Assembly (NCBI GenBank): GCA_001247695.2
Contig: LGRX02035459.1
Coordinates: 62,001 to 126,000, forward strand
DNA length: 64,000 nucleotides
Source of the DNA: Cymbomonas tetramitiformis
Taxonomy: Eukaryota; Chlorophyta; Pyramimonadophyceae; Pyramimonadales; Pyramimonadaceae
Direction of reading: 5' to 3'
Made by a program: the position numbers and the translations under genes. This document shows, in pieces, positions 8,863-16,923 of the stretch (positions are counted from its first letter, which is position 1; each line of letters starts with the position of its first letter). The notes below the pieces were generated by a model, which had not been told where the DNA came from, made no database searches, and saw nothing but the letters and a program-made list of their open reading frames with translations.

Positions 8863-11800
8863 CCGCCCGCTGTGCCCGGGGAGCCCTGCTGAAAATGCGT
8901 TTGTCTCTGCGCCTCACGCTGTTCGTCCGTATGGCGTTCGAACGCCTGCGTCACCTCGCTGCATATCGAAACAGCTGGAGAAGGAGGACACTGCGAGGTA
9001 AGACCGGCCGGCATCCTAGACGCCCTTGGCGCCTGGACGACATGGGTGGCAGTCCCATGACGACCGACAGAAGGGGCAGACGAGCGCGCAGCACCGCCCG
9101 CGCCCAGTTGATGCTCATACGTTCGGCTGGAAGGCTGGCCCTGACGACGTGCAGGGGGATCGCGAACCTCGTGCACATTCCTCCGCCAGACCGTATCCAT
9201 GTGCTCGGGTCTCTCAGCAACGAGAGCCCGATGGGCGAGCGGCGGCGGCGGCGGCGGGAGACGAAGCGCCTCCAAGGCCCCCAGGGCGGGGAGCAACCAC
9301 GGCGCGGCCGTTTCCCTGGTCCCCCACTGCAAGCCTGTGAACTTCCGGTCGTCCTGCTCGAAATACTCATTCGTGAACTCAGCGTGCCAAGGAAGACACC
9401 GCTCGTCCTCCAGGAAGATGTAGTACACGGGTGTGGCATTTGGGTGCGCCATGCAGCGCAGCACGTGTGCCGCCCCAATCTCCACGTAGCGACACAGCGA
9501 GCACGCGACGTTCCTCGCATGACCCCCTGGCAACCTGTGCCCTGAGTCACGGTGCGACAGATCAGCCCAGGCTGAAATCATGGCCTCCAGGAGGCTGGAA
9601 GACGTAGTCTGTCCCCCAAGAGGGAGACGCCAGCCATTGTTCCCGCACGCGATGATCTTGTTATGCTTCTTCTCAACTTTGCTGGTGATGCCCGGATGTC
9701 TCCGCAGCCTGAGACCCCGCTCCTTGTTGCACACGCCAAGCTGGTACATGACGCGCTGGCTTCTGCACCGGTCATAGAACGTTATGCCAAACCGTATCAT
9801 AAAGACAGTGAGGTTGCGGCGATCCTTCAAGGCGCTAACTTCTGCCACGGACAGAAATCTGCACACTGAACTGGCGGATGTGGTGGCCATTCGTGCGGCA
9901 TCCCAATCTGACCCTGCTGGAGATAGAGGCGCCCTCACAGAGGACCGAGGCAGGCGACCTGCCCGTGGTGGACTCGGAGGCGTAGGAGGCGGGCCCCCCG
10001 GGGAAAGTGATCGGGAATCACGTGGGACACGCATTGAGTTCGCCCACGAGCCAATATTGGTCAAGGCGGGCGATGCAGGGGGCGACACCAAGTCCTCGGG
10101 CCCATGGCTGTCGGATGAAGGCGACGGTGTACGGCAGTACGCGATGTGCGCCAAGCGCGGTGGCGAGTGGTCACTGGACCTGGCTCGAGATGGCCCTGCG
10201 ACAGCTCGGGATGGTCGTGCAATGTGCGACGAGCGAGGTGGCGAGTGGCTGCTGGACCTGGCTCGGGATGGCCCTGCGACAGCTCGGGATGGTCCTGCAC
10301 CTGCGGCAGAAGCAGGTGGCTGCGCAGGGGCTCGCTTCGTGAGCCTCATGTTGACCATGTTGTTGGGCGGTGGCGGCCTACGCTCCGCATCTGCCTCGAG
10401 TGCATCATGGCCCTGCTGCCTGGTGTTGGCCGCCTTGAGCATTTTCCTCATTTCCCCCAGGCGCACGTACTCCTGAGCAGCGGCATTCTCGGAGAATACC
10501 CTGCCAGTTCCCCCAAGACCATCCCCCACCGGGTAGTACTTGGTGCTCGAACCCAGGGTGTCGAGCTCCAGAGGTGGCGCTTCGCTGCCACGTAAGTTGT
10601 ACTGTCGGAGGATGCCAATCGAGAGGGACTCCATGTCCACCGGGCAAAGGTATCTGAGCAGCTGGTACGTCCAGACACCAGTGCTCTCGTACCAATGAGG
10701 GAGCTGAAGCTCGTTCAGCAACTCCTCACTGTTGTACACGAGTGCATGATCCAGCGTGCAGCGCATCAGCTCGAGGTACTGCGTGGCTGCGCTCGGTTGC
10801 ACACAGAGGACGCGCTCCTTCAGATCCCACATGAGGGTGCCAGCGACCTCACCACTGGGGTACTGGAACAACTCCTGGAGTGTGTGCTGCAGTCGCTGGA
10901 TTGGGTTGAGGCTATCGAACGCTCTGCCTTCCTCCCTGGGCTTGACGACGCCCTGCTTGTTGGCAGGGGACGGCACGTGTGTCATGTAGCTCCCCTTGAG
11001 CACCCAGAGGTCCTTCTCCTCATCGTGATCCAACTTATAGTCCACATACAGCCGGTTGGGGGGCATCAGTTGGTCCACCGTCACCCACTTCTGCTCGAGA
11101 CAACGGACGAACTCCACGCAGACGTGTTCCTGGGAAGGTTTGGCTGGCATGTCCTCGGGGAGGTCTTGAAGGATGCGGCAGAGACGTGCAACATGGTGCC
11201 GGTCCAGATACAGTCTCTGATCCGCCCAGTTGTGGTCAAGACGAACGTCCAGAGACGGACGACCCCCAGCCACCTGGCCATCAGTGACCCACTTCGTGCG
11301 TCCACCCACCCAGGGGTTCGGTTCTGCGTAAAGTTGTGTAAGCATGCGTTCCGACACTGCCCGTGCACTGGGCGTCAGTAACGCCAGGTGGCTCCTTCGA
11401 CCTCCTTCAAGAGAACATGTGTGACTGCGACACCTCTCCTCGATCTCCGCGCGTGTGGCGACTCGTGGTCTAGGGCGCGCAGCAGGTGGCCCTGACGAAG
11501 GCGCTGGAGACCTCACTGGTGAATCATAGCCGTCATGGATGTGCTCAGACTGAATCCCAGAGGCAGCAAACCTCTCCTCCCTCGTGCTCAAGGGTGGGTG
11601 CCCTAGCCATTCGCACTCCGTCCCCTGCCCAAAGATCTCTGATTGCAAACACACCACTGGGTCCACCCTCCTGGGCTGGTGAGGACGCCTGGGTGATGTC
11701 ATGTCGACCAACGGAAGAACCACCTGAGCATCCATGCCCAAAATCGTCGGCGCATGCGACACGGCCATGCAACTTCCAAGCTTGATGTCGATCATCAGGG

Positions 11801-13823
11801 AATTCTTCAGTGGCCCTGTGCCTATCAGCAGGTCCCACGAGTTCTCGGGCTCGAAGGTCACGAAGGCGTACAGCCGGTGAAGCGTCATGTGTGGCGTGCC
11901 CGCAGCCAGTATGACATCCACGTAGCAGTAATGCGTGAACTTCGTGGGGCTGTTGTCACACCTGGTGACCTTGGCGCCAGTGCTGGCCTCATAAACCGTG
12001 AGACCCAGCCGCCTTACGACAGCGATGGAGATGATGTTGCAGTTGGCGCCGGTGTCCATGAGGATTGCCCGGTATAGCATAAGCTCACCACCAGATGACA
12101 CCAACGCCAACCCCTCATACAGGGTGGCATTCCTCAACTTGCAGATGGGCTGCACCTGAGCCATCAGTAGCACCTGCTCGTCGGTCAGGTGCTGCTTCAT
12201 CTTTGCCCTCAGTGCGTCGTAGGCGAAGGTCTTGATGGTGCCAGCTCGTACATGTCCATGGTCACTGAAGTCAACCACCCCCAGGTCGTCCACGCAGGCA
12301 GCGGCTGCACATCGAGCGGCGGCACTGTCGACCACACCGTTGGGCATCTCGTCCAATGGCACCTCCTCGATCGCGCGGTGTCCTGCACCATCTGCCTCTC
12401 TTCTTACCCCTTGCGTCGCTGTGGCGTGCGTGTCCTCCAGCTCATGCTCATTGACCTCGGTGGGTTGCTCGGTTGCATCATTCAGACCCTTGCCCATAAG
12501 CTCCTCCAGCGCCAAAAGGTTCTCGATGTCCTTCGGGAGGTCGATGGCGTTCTGGGATATCAGGATGGCAGCAATCTGCGAGCAGGCGCGCACGGAGCTG
12601 CGAAGATTGGATGCCAACAGGTGGAACTTCCTGCTGAGTACGTTGGGAGGAACGGCTCTGGGCACCTGAGCGGCCCTGTCGAACTCCTCCGGCGTCTTGA
12701 CCTGGAAGCTCTGCATCTTCTGGGTGCTGCCCAGGGCGACAGCGGCGCTGGCCTGGAGACTCGGTGCGTGACCGATGCCACTACCATGACCATCTTCCAG
12801 CCCATCCTCAGCAGGGCAGTCCTGCTCATCCTCCTCGTATTCAGCCTGTTGGTTGAAGTGAGAGTCGTACTCAGTCTCCGCCTCACTGACCTCTGACCGG
12901 GCCTGTGCATCGGCGTCCTTGTCACCCTTCGTAGGTGACCCTGTCTGGAGACCTGTCAGTTCTGCAGCGAGTTTCTCTTTAACCTCGGCACTGGCCGCCA
13001 CTTGCTGCTGCTGCTGCTGCTGCTGCTGCGGCTGCTTCTGCTTGGACTCAGGGAGCTTGAGCCACTCCTTGGTGGTGATCCCCATCTTGTGGTTATCGAA
13101 GCGGTGCGCGATGTTGTAGGCACGCATCTGGGCATTCTTGACCTCGTCCGGCCACTTGGAGTTCTGCCTGTCCTTGTGGAAGTTTGGCGGCACCCGGGCC
13201 TCACGGCACCCCGTGTAGCAGCGCTCTGGAGAGTGGGGCAGGCGCGTGAAGCACCAATCACACTGGAACTTCTTCGAAGCATCAGGTGGTGGCACCTTGC
13301 TGTAAGCAGGCTTCTGACGCTCGGCATTGTTCGCTTCCCTCGCAGGCTTCTTGGCGTCGTCGCCACCATGCTGTGCTTGATCCTTCTTCTTGGGGTCCCT
13401 GCGTCTGTCCCCAGTCTTGGAGGCAGAACCCGAGCGCCTCATGGCTGACACTAGTGCAGCCAGGTCAAGCCCCATCTGCCTGGCCTCGTAGCAGGAGTAC
13501 ACGCAGTTGAGCCTACGAACCAGCTCCTGCTGCAGTGTGAGAGCCCAAGCCTCCGCATCGTTCTTCAGCTTGTCCTGCACCTCCACGATCACCTCCAGGT
13601 CCTCCCATGTGACCTTGTTGGGGGCAGGATGGCTGACACGCAGCTGCTCGGACACGCGATCTCGGTATTCTTTGATGCGCAGGCCCTTGATGCATTCCTC
13701 GATGTCCTGCCTGACGACGGAGTCCTCCACCCTCTTGCCGGTGTTGAGTGCTGCCTCCCTGCGACGACAGCTCTTCACGTAGGCGAGGCCGTCCTGCTCG
13801 TTGGTCTGCGGCTTGGCGATCAA
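8850..13823 (-). CDS. Gag-Pro polyprotein with aspartic protease and conserved C-terminal domain
   Basis: 1,657 residues. Near residue 188 lies a Cys/His cluster (CDWCFTRLPHSPERCYTGC) that may be a divergent nucleocapsid knuckle. A poly-Gln tract is at about 265-277. At about 590 the retropepsin active site MDTGANCNIIS is clear, with WDLLIGTGPL downstream as the second half of the protease. From about residue 1200 a Pro/Ser-rich linker leads to a domain of about 200 residues conserved with B (RRNLTVFM, ERGLRLR, GWRLPLGGQTTS). I cannot assign it. There is no ATG at 13823; the frame continues upstream through KEDL to a UAG at 13836 and then into the Gag ORF, so this is probably the downstream part of one Gag-Pro reading frame. 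Confidence 0.8.
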   Translation of the reverse strand: MIAKPQTNEQDGLAYVKSCRRREAALNTGKRVEDSVVRQDIEECIKGLRIKEYRDRVSEQLRVSHPAPNKVTWEDLEVIVEVQDKLKNDAEAWALTLQQELVRRLNCVYSCYEARQMGLDLAALVSAMRRSGSASKTGDRRRDPKKKDQAQHGGDDAKKPAREANNAERQKPAYSKVPPPDASKKFQCDWCFTRLPHSPERCYTGCREARVPPNFHKDRQNSKWPDEVKNAQMRAYNIAHRFDNHKMGITTKEWLKLPESKQKQPQQQQQQQQQVAASAEVKEKLAAELTGLQTGSPTKGDKDADAQARSEVSEAETEYDSHFNQQAEYEEDEQDCPAEDGLEDGHGSGIGHAPSLQASAAVALGSTQKMQSFQVKTPEEFDRAAQVPRAVPPNVLSRKFHLLASNLRSSVRACSQIAAILISQNAIDLPKDIENLLALEELMGKGLNDATEQPTEVNEHELEDTHATATQGVRREADGAGHRAIEEVPLDEMPNGVVDSAAARCAAAACVDDLGVVDFSDHGHVRAGTIKTFAYDALRAKMKQHLTDEQVLLMAQVQPICKLRNATLYEGLALVSSGGELMLYRAILMDTGANCNIISIAVVRRLGLTVYEASTGAKVTRCDNSPTKFTHYCYVDVILAAGTPHMTLHRLYAFVTFEPENSWDLLIGTGPLKNSLMIDIKLGSCMAVSHAPTILGMDAQVVLPLVDMTSPRRPHQPRRVDPVVCLQSEIFGQGTECEWLGHPPLSTREERFAASGIQSEHIHDGYDSPVRSPAPSSGPPAARPRPRVATRAEIEERCRSHTCSLEGGRRSHLALLTPSARAVSERMLTQLYAEPNPWVGGRTKWVTDGQVAGGRPSLDVRLDHNWADQRLYLDRHHVARLCRILQDLPEDMPAKPSQEHVCVEFVRCLEQKWVTVDQLMPPNRLYVDYKLDHDEEKDLWVLKGSYMTHVPSPANKQGVVKPREEGRAFDSLNPIQRLQHTLQELFQYPSGEVAGTLMWDLKERVLCVQPSAATQYLELMRCTLDHALVYNSEELLNELQLPHWYESTGVWTYQLLRYLCPVDMESLSIGILRQYNLRGSEAPPLELDTLGSSTKYYPVGDGLGGTGRVFSENAAAQEYVRLGEMRKMLKAANTRQQGHDALEADAERRPPPPNNMVNMRLTKRAPAQPPASAAGAGPSRAVAGPSRARSSSHSPPRSSHIARPSRAVAGPSRARSSDHSPPRLAHIAYCRTPSPSSDSHGPEDLVSPPASPALTNIGSWANSMRVPRDSRSLSPGGPPPTPPSPPRAGRLPRSSVRAPLSPAGSDWDAARMATTSASSVCRFLSVAEVSALKDRRNLTVFMIRFGITFYDRCRSQRVMYQLGVCNKERGLRLRRHPGITSKVEKKHNKIIACGNNGWRLPLGGQTTSSSLLEAMISAWADLSHRDSGHRLPGGHARNVACSLCRYVEIGAAHVLRCMAHPNATPVYYIFLEDERCLPWHAEFTNEYFEQDDRKFTGLQWGTRETAAPWLLPALGALEALRLPPPPPPLAHRALVAERPEHMDTVWRRNVHEVRDPPARRQGQPSSRTYEHQLGAGGAARSSAPSVGRHGTATHVVQAPRASRMPAGLTSQCPPSPAVSICSEVTQAFERHTDEQREAQRQTHFQQGSPGTAGGWPW

Positions 13824-13835
13824 GAGATCCTCCTT

Positions 13836-14618
13836 CTATTTGGTGCCCTTCATCAAGAATTTAGCTTCAAGCTCTGCAATGAAAGCCCTCAAGGCCCAAA
13901 AGTAGTGAGAATCTTCAGTGCCATCTGGCCCCGTGAGACCCTTAGTGGAGGTTCCCTCGCCTGCCCACTCATCAGACTCCTCGCCATCAGCATCACCTTC
14001 CTCGAACACCTTACAAACTGCCCAGGTCGATCCTGGCGCCAGCTCATGAAAAGGAGGCTGCGCACAGCGCACTGATCCCTGGTAGGCGTCTCTCATGGTG
14101 AGATCCTTAAGGACATGACAAGCGTGTGAGGCCATGACGCCATCCTTCAGGTAGGCAGCGCACCACCAGTCATAAGCGACTGAGGTGGAATGATCGTCCC
14201 CTGCTAGAAACGAGGGTAGGCTGTCCCACAACGATCTGAGGTCTGGTCTGGAGTCAGCGAAAGCCTTCTTCTGCTGCTGACTGAGCGCGTGGAAAGATGC
14301 TGACTTCATGTGCCTACGCTTCTTGGCCTCAAAAGCCCGCTGCACTTTCGCTACCATGTCAACGAAACGCCTAATGAAGAGCGCTCTATCCTCATTCTTG
14401 CCACCAGTGTACTGGAGTTTGACATCCTCCTTGTCAAGTGCATGGCTATCCCTGTCATAGTAATCCATCTCGTCTACGTCGTCAAGCGCAAAGAGGAACT
14501 GATTCGCAGGCGCTGAGGCTGCTACTGCTGCTGCAAGTGCTGTCGCTGCGAGCGCTGTTGCTGCTGGTGATGGCGGTGCGGAGGGAGTGGTTTCTGAGCC
14601 CGACCCCTCTGCGCTCAT
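13836..14618 (-). CDS. Gag N-terminal ORF ending at an in-frame UAG
   Basis: 260 residues starting at ATG 14618, with an Ala/Pro/Ser-rich head, then a helical domain (residues about 45-180: DEMDYYDRDSHALDKEDVK, later WDSLPSFLAGDDHS) and an acidic stretch near 215. Length and position fit a capsid-type Gag. It ends with KGTK-UAG, and the same frame continues without another stop into the Gag-Pro ORF. That means either programmed readthrough or a single nonsense mutation. Element B lacks this region, so the UAG cannot be checked inside the window. No homologous family is recognised by eye. Confidence 0.65.
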   Translation of the reverse strand: MSAEGSGSETTPSAPPSPAATALAATALAAAVAASAPANQFLFALDDVDEMDYYDRDSHALDKEDVKLQYTGGKNEDRALFIRRFVDMVAKVQRAFEAKKRRHMKSASFHALSQQQKKAFADSRPDLRSLWDSLPSFLAGDDHSTSVAYDWWCAAYLKDGVMASHACHVLKDLTMRDAYQGSVRCAQPPFHELAPGSTWAVCKVFEEGDADGEESDEWAGEGTSTKGLTGPDGTEDSHYFWALRAFIAELEAKFLMKGTK

Positions 14619-14639
14619 ATATTCCGTGTCAAGGTCCTG

Positions 14640-16389
14640 ACTGACCCGCTCTCGCGCCAGTCGCCGTGCCTCACGTTCTCTGGACTGGGCAGAGGCAGCG
14701 CTTGGCTCTGCCTCACCCTCCGTGGTAAAGTACTGTGTTACTGCTCAGCTAATGGGACCAAGGAAGAGTCCCCTCTCTCAGCGCAAAGCTCGTTCACCAG
14801 TAGACTGGAGGCTTGATTCAGACTGGCTTAGGCCAGTGCACTGAGTGCTCCTGGATTCACCTGACTGAACAAGCGGAAGAACAAAACGCGTGCGGCCAGC
14901 GAACGCCTAAAGGTCCAGTACTGTGCTTCAGCGCTCTGAATCCGCAGCAGATGCAGAATATTTGTGCGAGTAGGACTTAAAGCTGGGCCAGTGTGCTGAA
15001 CACTTCTGGATTAGCTGGGCCAGAGTTCATCAGGAGCACAGTGAATGAAAATGAGGGCAACTTCACGGCACCAAGAATAGTACTGATACGCAGCGGTGTG
15101 AGCTAGGCCAGTGTGCTGAGCACTCCTGGATTCACAACACCACTGCTAATCAAGGGCACCATGGCTGGCCTGGAAGCTCACTCCCCAGTCCAGTAAGCAC
15201 GTACAAGGTCGCTGGCAGAGTTGGGAGCTAAGCCAGTGTGCTGAGCACCCCTGGATTCGCAGCACCACTGCTGATTCAGAAGGTGACCGGTGATATGAGG
15301 GCCTCACCGGCTGACCAATATCGTAGAAAAGATAGAAGAATTCTCCCACACATTATGATAAAGCACTAGAAGGTCACTCCAGTAGTAAGCAGCACTCCAA
15401 GCTGGTCAAGTAATTAACTCTGAATCCACCAGATAACTGTATCACACCAGTGAATATTGCTTAAAAAGACCACTCAGTTGTCGCCTTCAGGGCTGATGTT
15501 GCTGTCAGTCCTCTGGCAAGCTTTTCCCTACTTCAGGCTTAGGCCAGTACACCAGGGGTGTCCCTGGATTAACCGTCAGACAAGGTGGAGCTGTCCAAGA
15601 AACCGTAAGTTGCAGTTCCAAACATAGAGCAGTGACTCACTGCTGATCCGCTTCTTTGCTGGTAAGTAAAAGCAGATGCCGCCGCTAATTAGCTCCTAGG
15701 CCAAGCACCCCTGCCTTTCAGCTAGGCCAGTACACCAGGGGTGTCCCTGGATTCACCTCAGACAAGGTGGCCAGCTGGAGAACCCACTGGAAGGTAGGTC
15801 ATCAAGGTGCACATTAACTGCTGATCCACTCTTAGCCGGTAAGTCCAGGCAGATGCCGCTGCTGATTAGCTTCCAGGTGACACACACTTACTTTTCAGTT
15901 AAGCCAGTGCACCATGGGTGCCCCTGGATTCACTTCAAACAAGGTGGCCAGCTCAAGGAACCACTGAGAGGTGCTCATCCAGGTGTACATTCACTGCTGA
16001 TTGACTCTGTCGCCGCCGCCGCCCAAGCTCATGCCATGCTGATTAGCTCAAAACTGAAGAACACTTGTCAGCAGTTAGGCCAGTGCACCAGGAGTGCCCC
16101 TGGATTCACTGTAGAACAAGGTGCTGAGCATATCACCAGATAGAAGGAGGCCGCTCATGACTAGTGAATTCAAAGCTGATCCGTTGCCGCCGTAGCTGAT
16201 AGCTCTTTCAGTGCAAGTACCACCAAGTTCAGGGAAGAAGAAGGGTCCGCCAGTGCACCGTGGGTGCCCCTGGAGTCGCCTGACTTCCGAATCCGCTCTT
16301 GCAAACTGCTGCTGACTTCTCGCCAAAGGGCCTTTACTTCTGGATTAACACTGAAATAAAAAGCCGCTCCGCGCAGGACATTATTGTTT
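14640..16389 (-). other. Long untranslated leader of element A
   Basis: About 1.75 kb between the terminal repeat X and the Gag start. It contains the nine hairpin repeats listed separately and no long ORF. The first 150 bp (16230-16389) are conserved in B (62030-62184). I see no convincing tRNA primer binding site immediately after the repeat end at 16390. Confidence 0.6.
14831..16278 (-). repeat. Nine diverged leader repeats, each with a conserved imperfect hairpin
   Basis: Copies begin at about 14831, 14985, 15106, 15231, 15541, 15725, 15901, 16078 and 16248. On the plus strand the core reads GGCCAGTGCACC, a 2-4 nt spacer, then GGTGCCCCTGGATTC. The two arms are near-complementary, so the RNA can fold into a short GC-rich hairpin. 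Spacing is irregular (about 120-310 bp). Between cores a second conserved block (CTGCTGATyCGCTC..., GCAGATGCCGCTGCTGATTAGC) recurs in the 15600-16200 part. The unit has diverged into two subtypes: GTGCTGAGCAC in the first four copies and CACCAGGGGTG in the last five. Confidence 0.75.
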
Positions 16390-16914
16390 TGAAAAAGTAT
16401 GAAAACAGCAGCAAAATATATCCGTCAAAATTGATATTATAACCACAAAATACGAATTATTGTGTACAAAAGCTGTGAGCAGAACTGTCTTAGCACTCTA
16501 GCACTGGCACGCGAACAGCCACCTAGTACTTGCGAAGGCAAAACAATAATGAGTCCACTAGCCTGACCTCCGGTCAGAGCCTACTTATATCTCAATGCTC
16601 TGTCACATTTCCCAAAACTGTAACGGGTTCTAGCCCTTAAATCTTCATCTGGCCAATGGAAAGTCATTATTCCATGCCAGCTCTAACAATGTTACCGTTC
16701 ACCGCATTCTGACTGACACGTCAGCGGCAAAGGAGTCACTGCCATCTTCATCTTATCATTCCCTGGTCATTTGATGGTGACCATATCTTCTCTGACAAGT
16801 CTGCATCTCACAGATGGTCATCTTCGCAAAGCCTGTCATGCTGTCACCACTGTCATGCGTGTCACCAGCTGAACAAACCCGGCGCGGTACCATGAGAAGC
16901 CGGCGTTTGTTACA
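16390..16914 (-). repeat. Terminal repeat part X of element A
   Basis: 525 bp nearly identical to 51977-52502, 52724-53248 and 62185-62710. On the plus strand it starts TGAAAAAGTATG and ends GCGTTTGTTACA. The right end coincides exactly with the right end of B at 62710, although the flanking DNA differs (ACCTTC here, GGTGAC there), so this is a true element boundary. The Y part (219 bp) found next to X in the array at 51758-53469 is absent here. Confidence 0.85.
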
Positions 16915-16923
16915 ACCTTCTTG

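Larger units (their letters stand above)
4590..16914 (-). mobile_element. Retroelement A, RT-deleted member of a methyltransferase-carrying Ty3/gypsy-like family
   Basis: Reading on the minus strand from 16914: a 525-bp terminal repeat part (X), a leader with nine diverged hairpin repeats, Gag (14618-13836), an in-frame UAG, Gag-Pro (13823-8850), a membrane ORF (8862-7747), then integrase/PHD/MTase-like Pol (7768-4511). Element B (51758-62710) is a close relative and fixes the boundaries: similarity to B begins at about 4590 on the left and ends at 16914 on the right. A lacks 2,760 bp present in B, covering RT, RNase H and C5-methyltransferase, and also lacks its left (3') end. It appears to be inserted just beyond the stop codon of the 888-residue ORF of element C. 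Confidence 0.85.

Noticed and set aside
8850..8910. Canonical -1 frameshift heptamer at the Gag-Pro/membrane overlap
   Set aside because: The frames are related by -1, but no X-XXY-YYZ heptamer is present before the stop in A or B. The nearest candidate (CAT TTT C) does not fit.
13003..13029. CAG/CTG trinucleotide run as an independent microsatellite feature
   Set aside because: It encodes the poly-Gln tract of Gag-Pro, so it is described with that ORF.
8817..13782. Many plus-strand ORFs of 60-240 codons across elements A and B (for example 10695-11381, 8817-9545, 58716-59585)
   Set aside because: They are antisense shadows in GC-rich coding DNA. The minus-strand frames carry the protease, RT, integrase and PHD motifs and are conserved between A and B.
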